A stretch of 34,815 nucleotides of DNA from Streptomyces sp. ADI95-17. GTDB lineage: Bacteria > Actinomycetota > Actinomycetes > Streptomycetales > Streptomycetaceae. This document shows, piece by piece, positions 1 to 6,697 of this stretch; the stretch's first letter is position 1; each line of letters starts with the position of its first letter. A model generated the notes under the pieces. It ran no database searches. It saw nothing but the letters and a program-made list of their open reading frames with translations, and was not told where the DNA came from. The DNA is taken from NCBI RefSeq assembly GCF_003846175.1, contig NZ_ML123050.1, positions 557,760 through 592,574 of the forward strand. Reading direction: 5' to 3'. The position numbers and the translations under genes are program-made.

Positions 1-241
1 GAATCCGTGAACCGGTCTTGAGACTCAGGCCGTTGACCTGCTCCAGACTCTTCCAGGGGAAGGCGGAGGACCCGGTCTGTGTGGACGCGTCCGCCGAGCA
101 GTCGACGTACTGGGTCTCGCGGTTGCTCGCCCGGGGGCCGTCCGCGGCGGCAGCCGTCGGCACGGCGGTTGCGAGCAGGGACAGGGCGGTGGCGGCGACG
201 GCCACGGGGATCGGACGGTTACGTATGCGCCATCGATGCAT
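1..241 (-). CDS. Exported beta-helix protein, N-terminal part (cut by window edge)
   Basis: The frame opens at ATG 241 (GGGAG about 10 nt upstream) and runs off the left edge after 80 codons. It begins MHRWRIRNRPIPVAVAATAL, a clear Sec signal peptide (basic n-region, Ala/Leu core, cleavage near TAAAADG at about residue 37). The mature part has TQYVDCSADAS, then a PWKSLEQVN stretch and LKTGSRI. This 'YVDCSAG..G..PW.SL..VN...L..GD.I' pattern is, from family knowledge, the usual start of secreted right-handed parallel beta-helix proteins (pectate-lyase-like or polysaccharide lyase). The catalytic part lies outside the window, so substrate cannot be assigned. It lies downstream of the LPMO gene on the same strand but is separated from it by a strong terminator hairpin and 266 bp, so it is probably transcribed on its own. 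Confidence 0.7.
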   Translation of the reverse strand, partial: MHRWRIRNRPIPVAVAATALSLLATAVPTAAAADGPRASNRETQYVDCSADASTQTGSSAFPWKSLEQVNGLSLKTGSRI

Positions 242-343
242 TCGCTGCGGCTCCCTCTGTGCACGTTCTGTGCAGTGTCGAGAGCACTATGGTGCGAAAG
301 AAGGCCATCGCGAAAGACTTTGATCGGATGTCTTGACCTTCTT

Positions 344-353
344 GCAATATTGC
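344..353. promoter_or_regulatory. Perfect 10-bp palindrome GCAATATTGC, candidate operator
   Basis: GCAATATTGC sits about 100 bp upstream of the beta-helix gene start in a region much richer in A/T than its surroundings. On the minus strand the context is CTGCGCAATATTGCAAG, so the dyad extends imperfectly to TGCGCAAT/ATTGCAAG. Its size and position fit an operator for a sugar-responsive repressor acting on the partial gene. The regulator is unknown. Confidence 0.35.
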
Positions 354-450
354 GCAGCAGGGAGCATGAAGTTGTGGCGGCGATTGCAGGGGAGTTGACC
401 GGCACCCGGCCCGCTGGTCGACCTCAAGGATCGGATGACTCCTTTGGTGC

Positions 451-484
451 GCCGAAGCCCGCGCGAGTGGGCGAGGGCTTCGGC
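451..484 (-). terminator. Terminator hairpin after LPMO gene
   Basis: Perfect 10-bp inverted repeat: GCCGAAGCCC (451-460) and GGGCTTCGGC (475-484) with a 14-nt loop. It begins 24 nt beyond the LPMO stop codon. There is no U-tract, which is normal for Streptomyces terminators. Confidence 0.7.
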
Positions 485-507
485 ACACCGCCGGCCGGGC
501 CCGTCGG

Positions 508-1023
508 TCAGCCGACGTTCACATCGATACAGGCGTAGAAGGCGTTGGCCGTGTCCGCGATGTTCCACACCGCGAGAACCTTCTGCCTGCCCGTCAGGCC
601 GCCGAAGTCGACCTGATGGGTGACGGTGGCGCCGGGCTGCGCACCGTTGTCGTTGAACTCGGCGATCTTCCGGCCGCCCGCGAAGTACTGCCAGGTGCTC
701 GTGGCGTGCCGGGCGGTCAGAACCCACTGGAACGATGTGCTCCGGCTCACCGGGGTGACCTGCCACCCCTTGGAGTCGTCGTCGAGTTCGGCGAACCTGC
801 CGTTGCCGCCACTGCAACTGGTCAGCCCCTTGGGACCTTCCACGCTCTGCGGCTCGTACTTGATCTCCCCGCAGCTCACGGTCCCGGCGGCGCACTGGGC
901 CTGGCGGCTCGGGGGCGACGAGATGTATCCGTGGGCACTGGCGGAGCCGACCGGAAGGCTCAGGGCCAGTACGGGGGCGAGTAAGGCACCGATGACTGCG
1001 GCCGTCTTCCTTTTCGCGTGCAT
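508..1023 (-). CDS. Secreted AA10 lytic polysaccharide monooxygenase, small chitin type
   Basis: 171 residues, ATG at 1023 with RBS AAGGAG 4 nt upstream. Signal peptide residues 1-30 ends VGSASA, so the mature protein starts with His31-Gly-Tyr, the N-terminal His of the copper histidine brace. The second brace His is H106 in TARHATSTW, and the axial Phe is probably F162 in NAFYACIDVNV. Four Cys (44, 51, 70, 165) can form the two disulfides usual in the family. The single-domain mature protein is about 141 residues with no extra CBM, which matches the small Streptomyces chitin-active LPMO10/CHB3-like group (for example SliLPMO10E). Expected role: oxidative cleavage of crystalline chitin outside the cell. 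A DasR-type operator overlaps its promoter, consistent with induction by N-acetylglucosamine. Chitin specificity is inferred from resemblance only. Confidence 0.95.
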   Translation of the reverse strand: MHAKRKTAAVIGALLAPVLALSLPVGSASAHGYISSPPSRQAQCAAGTVSCGEIKYEPQSVEGPKGLTSCSGGNGRFAELDDDSKGWQVTPVSRSTSFQWVLTARHATSTWQYFAGGRKIAEFNDNGAQPGATVTHQVDFGGLTGRQKVLAVWNIADTANAFYACIDVNVG

Positions 1024-1181
1024 GCTTCTCCTTCACATGAGGCGTCGCCGCACACGAGCGGGCTGTGGGGGCCCGGCAGTGGCAGACCGGCCTCTCCAGT
1101 GTGGGGGCCAAGAAGTGCGAAGGGCATGGCAGGAACCTGCCGCGTACGCCCGGGACTCGCGACGTCCGGCAGGGCCCTGCA

Positions 1182-1197
1182 CTTGGACTAGACCATA
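1182..1197. promoter_or_regulatory. DasR-responsive element (dre) upstream of LPMO gene
   Basis: The core TGGACTAGACCA (1184-1195) matches the established dre core TGGTCTAGACCA at 11 of 12 positions. Only the flanking bases depart from the 16-bp consensus A(G/C)TGGTCTAGACCA(G/C)T. It lies about 160 bp upstream of the LPMO start and overlaps the likely -10 box, as expected for repression by DasR, the GntR-family GlcNAc regulator of streptomycetes. Confidence 0.75.
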
Positions 1198-1219
1198 CCT
1201 ATCGACGCGTTCACGTCAA
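1192..1219 (-). promoter_or_regulatory. LPMO promoter (-35 TTGACG, -10 TATGGT)
   Basis: On the minus strand TTGACG (1219-1214) is followed by a 16-bp spacer and TATGGT (1197-1192), a good match to the housekeeping sigma consensus. The -10 hexamer lies inside the DasR operator. The implied 5' leader is about 160 nt. Confidence 0.6.
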
Positions 1220-1274
1220 GACGCCCGGCATCATTCCGTACCTCCCCCGGTGACTACATCCGGATGACGGGCCG

Positions 1275-1294
1275 GCGGGCCGGGCCGGGCCCGC
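1275..1294 (-). terminator. Terminator hairpin after DinB-family gene
   Basis: GCGGGCC (1275-1281) and GGCCCGC (1288-1294) form a perfect 7-bp GC stem with a 6-nt loop, 46 nt beyond the stop codon of the DinB-family gene. Confidence 0.45.
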
Positions 1295-1339
1295 TCCGGC
1301 CCGCGCACCGTCGGCACCGAGCCCCCGTTCAGCGGCGCG

Positions 1340-1855
1340 TCACCACCCGGTCGCGCCGTCCACGCCCTCCCGCACCAGGTCGGCGTGGCCGGTGTGGCGC
1401 GCGTACTCACCGATCATGTGCAGGTGGATCAGGCGCAGCGAGAACTCCTCGCCGCCATGGACGAAGGTGTCGTCCAGCGAGGCCGTGGCGACGATCTCGT
1501 CCGCGAGCCGGCATTCCTCGACGAGGCGGGCGTAGTCCTCGGCGGCGCGGGACGGGTCCAGGTCCTCGAAGTCCGCGTCCTTGCCCTTCGCCGGGTCGTA
1601 CATGGGATCGAGCGACTGCCCGGCGAACCGCTCCCGGAACCAGACCCGTTCGACCTTCGCCATGTGGCGGATCAGCCCCAGCAGGGTGAGGTTCGACGGC
1701 CGCACGGTCTGTTGGGCGAGTTGCTCCCCGGTCAGGCCCGCGCACTTGTGCAGCAGGGAGTTGCGGAACCATGCGAGGTAGCCGGTGAGCATCTCCCGCT
1801 CGTCGGCCACGAGTGAACCGGATGTGCGCGTTACCTCGGGTGCTGTCCATGTCAT
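1340..1855 (-). CDS. DinB/DUF664 family protein
   Basis: 171 residues from ATG 1855. The sequence shows a four-helix-bundle DinB-like pattern: SLLHKCAGLTGEQLAQQTV, then LIRHMAKVERVWF, then HLHMIGEYARHTGHADLVRE, and the ending VREGVDGATGW. That ending is a hallmark of the actinobacterial DUF664 ('mini-circle protein') group. Candidate metal-binding histidines are the one in LIRHMA and the pair in the C-terminal motif. Members are proposed thiol (mycothiol or bacillithiol) S-transferases or metal-dependent hydrolases, but the substrate here is unknown. It lies 42 bp downstream of the DUF4389 gene on the same strand, so cotranscription is possible. No strong RBS is visible. Confidence 0.85.
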   Translation of the reverse strand: MTWTAPEVTRTSGSLVADEREMLTGYLAWFRNSLLHKCAGLTGEQLAQQTVRPSNLTLLGLIRHMAKVERVWFRERFAGQSLDPMYDPAKGKDADFEDLDPSRAAEDYARLVEECRLADEIVATASLDDTFVHGGEEFSLRLIHLHMIGEYARHTGHADLVREGVDGATGW

Positions 1856-1897
1856 GCCGTGATCATGCCTCGCCCGCGGCGGGGCCGGGCAGGGTTT

Positions 1898-2674
1898 TCA
1901 CCTGCCGCCGGCCGACTCGGTCGACCAGTCGGTCGTGGAGGACGTGGTGATGGAGGTGGCTGCCCCGAGCACCAGGAACAGGATGAGCAGCCACTTTCCC
2001 GCGCCGCTCATGACGAGCGGCCGGGTGGCTGAACGCGGCTGCTGCTGCGGTACGGAGAGGTCGTCGTCGCCGAAGAAACCCTTGGGGTAGGCCGGGGTGA
2101 GCATCATGGCGTAGGCGCAGAAGCGCATTTCGTAGCGGAGCACGGCGGCCGTGGCCTCGAAGAGGGGGCGGGGCATGCGTCCCAGGATCAGGGTGATCAG
2201 CCACCAGATGATCGCCACCGTCCACCAGCCGGCCACGGCCAGACTCTGCACGACGGCCGCCGGAATCATCAGGATCAGCCGGAAGAGGACGGCCAGGCGG
2301 TTGAGGGCGGTGGGTCTGACCTCGATCCGGGCCGGGTAGTCCGGCGGCGGATCGAGGGCGAACGGCGGATAGCGGTCCACGAGCAGCATGCTGCCGGCGC
2401 CGACCCGTACCTGGTAGCCGAGGTATCCGGCGAGGAACCGGAAGAGCGGTTCGGGCAGCCGCCCCAGGAACAGCGCGGCGAACCAGCCCACGATGACGGT
2501 CAGCACGGCCGCGATGTGCAGGAAGAACAGCACGATGAAGTGCGGGATCAGGATCAGCAGCCGCACCAGCACGGTGAGCCGGCGCTGCCGTGGCGGCTCG
2601 ATGATGTCCAGCACGGGCAGCCACTCGACGGCGGCCCATGCCCTGGGGCCCGGACTCCACTGGGCGTCGGCCAT
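1898..2674 (-). CDS. DUF4389 membrane protein
   Basis: I place the start at ATG 2674 (MADAQWSPGPRAW) because GAGGAG stands 5 nt upstream; the open frame extends further but the extra N-terminus is Arg-rich and unlikely. The 258-residue protein has two homologous halves, each with a P.L..LNRL/RRLTVLVRLLLIP-like stretch, long hydrophobic segments (about residues 34-70 and 135-175) and an 'ILGR.P.PLF......LRY..R..AY..LL...YP.F' motif. This duplicated pattern is typical of DUF4389. A final hydrophobic segment (KWLLILFLVLGAATSI) precedes a short polar tail. Function is unknown. It has no obvious partner except the DinB-family gene downstream. Confidence 0.85.
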   Translation of the reverse strand: MADAQWSPGPRAWAAVEWLPVLDIIEPPRQRRLTVLVRLLILIPHFIVLFFLHIAAVLTVIVGWFAALFLGRLPEPLFRFLAGYLGYQVRVGAGSMLLVDRYPPFALDPPPDYPARIEVRPTALNRLAVLFRLILMIPAAVVQSLAVAGWWTVAIIWWLITLILGRMPRPLFEATAAVLRYEMRFCAYAMMLTPAYPKGFFGDDDLSVPQQQPRSATRPLVMSGAGKWLLILFLVLGAATSITTSSTTDWSTESAGGR

Positions 2675-2825
2675 TTCGCTCCTCGTCGGCGGGTGGTCCG
2701 TACGCCGTCGGCGCGTACGACGTCTCCCCACGCTGGGCCCGGTGGCGGCGCCCCGCAATCGGTCATGGGCCGAACGGGTGTCCCCGGCCCCTCGCGGCGG
2801 TCGTACGGCGCACGGGTGGCCGGGC

Positions 2826-3563
2826 TCACCCGGCGGGTTCGAGCAGCTTTCCGCGCAGTGCCGCCGCCAACTCCTGGTCCGTACCGAGGAATTCGGTGAC
2901 GTAGGCGTGGACGGAGCCGTGCGTCGCGGTCAGGTCGGCCAGGAAGAGCCGCATGATGTCGGCGGGCGCCGTGCCATATCCGGGCCAGCGGGGATCCTGG
3001 CCGGAATGGTCCGCCCGCCAGTCGGCCAGCAACCGTTCGGTGGCGAGCCCGGTGAGGGCGAAGTCGGCGACGATGTCGTCCTCGCCCACGCCGAGCAGGG
3101 ACAGGACGAGCGCGGCGAGCAGCCCGGTCCGGTCCTTGCCCGACGCACAGTGGAAGACGACGGGGCCGCTGTTCTCGTCGGCGATCACTTCCAGGGCGTG
3201 GCGGAGTTCGACGACTCCGTCGTGGGCGACCTCCGCGTAGCGGTCGGCCAGGAAGCGCCCGGTCTCCACCTCCGGGCCCAGGGCGGCCTGGTCGTAGGGC
3301 CGGTGCTCGATGCTGAGGTTGTGGTAGCGGAGCCCCGGCGCCTCGGGCACTCGCCCCTTGGCGGCGATCTCCCAGTCGTACCGCAGGTCGATGACCGTGC
3401 CGATCCCGAGGGCCCGGAAGCGGTCCTCGTCCTCGCCGCGCAGCTTGCCCAGCGAATCCGACCGGTAGAGCCGGCCCCATCGGACCGGTCGGCCGGCCTC
3501 CCCCGGATAGCCGCCGACGTCGCGGAAGTTGTGCAGTCGCTCGAATGCCAGGTGCCTGTTCAC
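2826..3563 (-). CDS. Tyrosine/serine protein phosphatase family protein
   Basis: 245 residues from GTG 3563 (reads MNRHLAFERLHNFRDVGGY). The longer open frame upstream overlaps the divergent gene and is not conserved-looking. NFRDVGGY at residues 12-19 and the DLR segment near residue 60 are the usual first blocks of the Y_phosphatase3 (PtpB/IphP-like) family. The active-site P-loop HCASGKDRTG holds nucleophile C139 and R145 of the CX5R motif. A predicted cytoplasmic enzyme acting on phospho-Tyr/Ser or a phosphoinositide-like substrate; the target is unknown. No signal peptide. It is divergent from the DUF1275 gene with a very short intergenic gap. The absence of a good RBS makes the exact start uncertain. 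Confidence 0.9.
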   Translation of the reverse strand: MNRHLAFERLHNFRDVGGYPGEAGRPVRWGRLYRSDSLGKLRGEDEDRFRALGIGTVIDLRYDWEIAAKGRVPEAPGLRYHNLSIEHRPYDQAALGPEVETGRFLADRYAEVAHDGVVELRHALEVIADENSGPVVFHCASGKDRTGLLAALVLSLLGVGEDDIVADFALTGLATERLLADWRADHSGQDPRWPGYGTAPADIMRLFLADLTATHGSVHAYVTEFLGTDQELAAALRGKLLEPAG

Positions 3564-3608
3564 GACGGAGGACTCTAGAGGCGCACGGCGGGATACGTCG
3601 ACGTCGCG

Positions 3609-4313
3609 GTGGCGCGGGCCCGAACCGAGAATGCAGGCGTGTCCACTCCCGCGCGTCGCTCCGCCCCCGCCCGCCATGCCGGGCCCGGCCCATGGGGCGA
3701 ATGGGCCCTGCTGCTCCTGTCGGCCGCTTCCGGGGCGGCCGACGCGTTCGTCTTCATCTGCGTCGGCCAGGTCTTCGCCGGGGTGATGACCGGAAATCTG
3801 GTGCTGCTCGGCGCTTCCGCCGCCGGCGCCGGAGAGCAAGGAGTGGCGCTGCGGGTGATCACCGCACTGGTCGCGTACGCCGTCGGTGTCGGCTGCGGTG
3901 CGTGGATGAACGAGCGTTTGCGGTGGTCACTGCCGGTGATGCTGCTGGTGGAGGTGGTCCTGCTGGCGGCCGCGGCCGTGCTGTGGGCGCTGGGGCTGAT
4001 CACCTCGGACGGGGACCGGCTCGGGCTGCTGGTGCTCATCGCCGTGGCCATGGGCGTCCAGGGCCGGATCCGGGCGACGCCCACCAACTATTTCACCGGC
4101 ACGCTCACCGCCCTGGTCGGCCGAGCTGCGCTGCGGTCCTGGGAGCGGGGGGACCACTGGGTGGCCGGCCGGCTGATCGCGGTCGTGGCGGGCGCGGCCG
4201 TGACCGCGCTGACCGTACGCCTGTGGCCCGACGCGGCCGCCCTGGTGGCGGCGGTACCGGCGGCGGGCGCACTGCTGATCGAGACGGTACACCGACGGGC
4301 TTCAGGGGGCTGA
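3609..4313 (+). CDS. DUF1275 (YoaK-like) integral membrane protein
   Basis: 234 residues from GTG 3609; an alternative GTG at 3639 (VSTPARRSA) would leave more room for divergent promoters and is at least as likely. The sequence shows about six hydrophobic segments: WALLLLSAASGAADAFVFI, GVMTGNLVLLGA, LVAYAVGVGCGAWM, VMLLVEVVLLAAAAVLWAL, LVLIAVAMGVQGRI and a C-terminal pair. The 'G.vDa..f...g.vF....TGN.v.Lg' block and the central '...A..mG.Qn...' block define DUF1275. Function is unknown; members are often annotated as transporters without evidence. A GC-rich hairpin follows it. Confidence 0.85.
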   Translation: MARARTENAGVSTPARRSAPARHAGPGPWGEWALLLLSAASGAADAFVFICVGQVFAGVMTGNLVLLGASAAGAGEQGVALRVITALVAYAVGVGCGAWMNERLRWSLPVMLLVEVVLLAAAAVLWALGLITSDGDRLGLLVLIAVAMGVQGRIRATPTNYFTGTLTALVGRAALRSWERGDHWVAGRLIAVVAGAAVTALTVRLWPDAAALVAAVPAAGALLIETVHRRASGG

Positions 4314-4341
4314 CCTGCGAAGATTCCCAGGGCAGAGGAAA

Positions 4342-4374
4342 GCCCCGGCCGGATCGGGGGAATCCAGCCGGGGC
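4342..4374 (+). terminator. Terminator hairpin after DUF1275 gene
   Basis: GCCCCGGC (4342-4349) and GCCGGGGC (4367-4374) form a perfect 8-bp stem with a 17-nt loop, 28 nt past the stop codon. It may also serve the convergent rpmG transcript. The rest of the 191-bp convergent gap holds a short A/T-rich stretch near 4395-4430 with no recognisable gene. Confidence 0.55.
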
Positions 4375-4504
4375 GGCTCAAGGGTGGGCGCGGTGCGCGA
4401 CATCCACATATAGGTGAACGATAAACCACCACTTCCCGTTCCCGGAAACGCGCACCCCGCACTGTGATCCACAGCACGGAGCGCGGCCCCCCGCACCTTC
4501 GCAG

Positions 4505-4669
4505 TCAGCGCTCCTCGCGGAAGAGCACGTGCTGCCCCACCACGGGGTCGAACTTGCGCAGCACCAACCGGTCAGGGTTGTTGCGACGGCTCTTGCGGGT
4601 CACATAGCTCTGCCCCGTTCCGGCCGTCGACCGGAGCGTCACGACGGGACGGGTCTCACTGCGGGCCAT
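4505..4669 (-). CDS. rpmG: 50S ribosomal protein L33, zinc-independent (C-) paralogue
   Basis: 54 residues, ATG 4669 with a strong RBS GGAGGTGCCC before it; this start gives exactly the family length. The sequence (MARSETRPVVTLRSTAGTGQ, then YVTRKSRRNNPDRLVLRKFD and a final FREER) is L33. It contains no cysteine, so the zinc-ribbon CXXC pairs of the C+ form are absent. In streptomycetes such C- ribosomal paralogues belong to the Zur regulon and replace zinc-binding versions under zinc shortage. A Zur-box-like sequence lies about 40 bp upstream. Unusually, no rpmB, rpsN, rpmE2 or znu gene is adjacent. Confidence 0.95.
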   Translation of the reverse strand: MARSETRPVVTLRSTAGTGQSYVTRKSRRNNPDRLVLRKFDPVVGQHVLFREER

Positions 4670-4710
4670 GGGCACCTCCAGACTCTCGCACCGACCCCAG
4701 TCCCCTACGA

Positions 4711-4732
4711 TGGGAATGGGTGTCGTTTTCGA
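4711..4732 (-). promoter_or_regulatory. Zur-box-like operator upstream of rpmG
   Basis: The minus strand reads TCGAAAACGAC followed by ACCCATTCCCA. The half-sites GAAAACGA and CATTnnCA agree with the actinobacterial Zur pattern as I remember it (about 16 of 22 positions of TTGAAAACGATTTTCATTTTCA-type sites). The site begins 42 bp upstream of the rpmG start, where a repressor would act. Confidence 0.55.
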
Positions 4733-4792
4733 TATGCTGACGTAACGCGACGGCTCACCGCCGCATTCCCGCCGCGGAGCCCACGACACTTC

Positions 4793-4802
4793 GGCATATG
4801 CC
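4793..4802. repeat. GGCATATGCC palindrome, copy 1
   Basis: Perfect 10-bp palindrome in the 391-bp gap between rpmG and the PAS-PP2C gene. An identical copy lies at 4934-4943, 141 bp away. The gap otherwise holds the Zur-box-like site and a weak inverted repeat (AGGGCG/CGCCCT, about 4888-4923); no gene is visible in it. Confidence 0.45.
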
Positions 4803-4933
4803 CCGACCGGACCCGGCGTGCGGCGAGGGGACGCCGGACGCTGGCGCACAACCGTCCCCACACGCCGGTTGACTTGCGCCAACGTCCGCTGACAGCAAGG
4901 GCGTTCGACTGACCGACGCCCTGCGCAGCCTGT

Positions 4934-4943
4934 GGCATATGCC
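4934..4943. repeat. GGCATATGCC palindrome, copy 2
   Basis: Second exact copy, about 118 bp upstream of the phosphatase start. Paired identical palindromes in a divergent regulatory region suggest a two-site operator for an unidentified dimeric regulator. Confidence 0.45.
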
Positions 4944-5060
4944 GGAAGCAACAACGTCTCGAGTGTTGCCAAATCCCTTACGGGCTCCCGCAGGCTGTGC
5001 CACAGTCATCTTCGGTCCACCTTCAGACCTGGTCGTGCCGCGCCTGTATCGGAGTACGAG

Positions 5061-6530
5061 ATGCCGTCCCATCTGTCCGCGGACCGCCCCGCCCCACAAC
5101 CACCCGAGCGCGACACCGTCGATGCCCTGATCAACCGGACCCTCCGGCTCCGCGGCGATGTGGATGCCGTGCGGCGGGACACGGTGCTGATCGACGAGGA
5201 GGACCCGCAGCTGCGCTGGCAGCGGGCGCTCTGCGATCTCGCGGTCCACCATCTCGACGACCTCGGGGCACACCTGGGACAGCTCAGGGAGGGCCTGCCG
5301 CCCGGGACACCGCAGCACCTCGCGCGGATCCCGGCGCCGGGAGCAGGGCAGGACACGGCGCAGGAAGACCCACAGAAGCATTACGACGAGCCGAAGCCCG
5401 GATCGCTGATCGGCCGGGTGGGCAGCGCCGAGTGGAATCTGCTCACCGACGCCGTCAGCTGGTCCGAGGAACTGTTCCAGATCTTCGGCAGGCCCCCCGC
5501 GGCCGGACCGCTCTCGCTCGACGAACTCCCGTCCATACTCCTTCCCGAGGACCAGCCCCTGCTCACCGCCCTGGTGACCGACTGCCTCGTGGACGGAAAG
5601 CCGATAGACGGCGAGTTCCGCATCACGCGGACCGACGGCCGGGTGCGCACGCTCCACATGATGGGCGAGCCCGTTCTGGATTCGAACGGGTGCACCGCCT
5701 CGATGTGGGCCGTCCTGCGTGACGTCAGCGAGCTGCGGCGCAGCCAGCAGGCACTGCGCCGGACCCATGACTCGCTGCGCAGCCGGGAGCACCGGGCGCA
5801 GACGGAGCACCGTCTGGCGGTCGAGCTCCAGGAGGCCGTGCTCCCCCCGTGGCGGGGTTCGCTGCGGCTTCCCTCGCAGGGGCCCGGCGCCCTGGACATC
5901 GCGGCCCATTACCTTCCGTCGAAGTCGAGTTCACTCATCGGCGGCGACTGGTACGACGCACTGGAAATGCCGGACGGCCGGACCGTGCTCACGGTCGGTG
6001 ATCTGACCGGGCACGGCGTCCAGGCCACCTCGGCCATGGCGATGCTGCTGGGCGCGCTGCGCGGCATGGCCGTGGCCGGCATCGAGCCGGGTCCTCTGAT
6101 GGGGCACCTCAATCAGTTACTGGAGTCCTCCGTTCAGCCCGCTCTCGGCAGCGCGGTGTGCTGCCGTGTCGATCCGGCCACCGGCACCCTCGTCTGGGCG
6201 CAGGCCGGGCACCCCGCGCCGCTGCTGTTCCGCGACGGTGTGGGGCGTCCGCTGCCCGCGCCGGACGGGGTCCTGCTCGGCGCGGCCTCCGGGGTCGCGT
6301 ACGAGCAGGACGAAGTGCGCCTGCTGCCCGGCGATGTGCTGGTACTGCACACCGACGGGCTGAACCGTCACAGCGACCGGGGTGCGGGCCCGGACGCGCT
6401 GCTGGCTCTGGCACCGCGGTTCGCGCAGGCCCGTTCGGCACAGGAGTGCCTGCGGACCGTCGTCGCGGAGTTCGGTGGCATCGAGCGCCTGGACGACGCC
6501 TGCGTACTGATCGCCCGCATCGGGGCGTAG
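5061..6530 (+). CDS. PAS domain-containing PP2C (SpoIIE-type) serine phosphatase
   Basis: 489 residues from ATG 5061 (GGAG about 7 nt upstream); the frame is open further upstream but lacks a comparable RBS. Residues 1-100 are a helical N-terminal region. About 113-225 is a PAS fold (EWNLLTDAVSWSEELFQIFG, then a RTLHMMGEPV..DV segment), and a short coiled linker follows (LRRSQQALRRTHDSLRSREH). Residues 250-489 are a SpoIIE/PP2C domain with metal-binding acidic motifs GGDWYDA (about 293), VGDLTGHG (about 312), HTDGL (about 428) and DDACVL (about 477), all intact. Such proteins typically dephosphorylate anti-anti-sigma factors. The PAS domain would supply a sensed input. No sigma, anti-sigma or STAS gene is nearby, so it acts on a distant partner. 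Confidence 0.93.
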   Translation: MPSHLSADRPAPQPPERDTVDALINRTLRLRGDVDAVRRDTVLIDEEDPQLRWQRALCDLAVHHLDDLGAHLGQLREGLPPGTPQHLARIPAPGAGQDTAQEDPQKHYDEPKPGSLIGRVGSAEWNLLTDAVSWSEELFQIFGRPPAAGPLSLDELPSILLPEDQPLLTALVTDCLVDGKPIDGEFRITRTDGRVRTLHMMGEPVLDSNGCTASMWAVLRDVSELRRSQQALRRTHDSLRSREHRAQTEHRLAVELQEAVLPPWRGSLRLPSQGPGALDIAAHYLPSKSSSLIGGDWYDALEMPDGRTVLTVGDLTGHGVQATSAMAMLLGALRGMAVAGIEPGPLMGHLNQLLESSVQPALGSAVCCRVDPATGTLVWAQAGHPAPLLFRDGVGRPLPAPDGVLLGAASGVAYEQDEVRLLPGDVLVLHTDGLNRHSDRGAGPDALLALAPRFAQARSAQECLRTVVAEFGGIERLDDACVLIARIGA

Positions 6531-6697
6531 CGCACGACGGCATGCATACAGGACCACGGACACACGGAACACCGGACACGGCGCGGTACGCAGGAGGGCA
6601 TGCCCGCCTACGGGTGCGATGCTCGGACGGCCGGTAGTAGGAAAGACGGAGGTCGGAAGGTCTGTGCCAGGCGCCCCCTCGTCGCGGCGCCCGCAGG

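Noticed and set aside
1340..1855. Mobile mini-circle element, because the protein resembles the 'mini-circle protein' family
   Set aside because: No transposase, terminal repeats or attachment site is seen nearby; the name only reflects family history.
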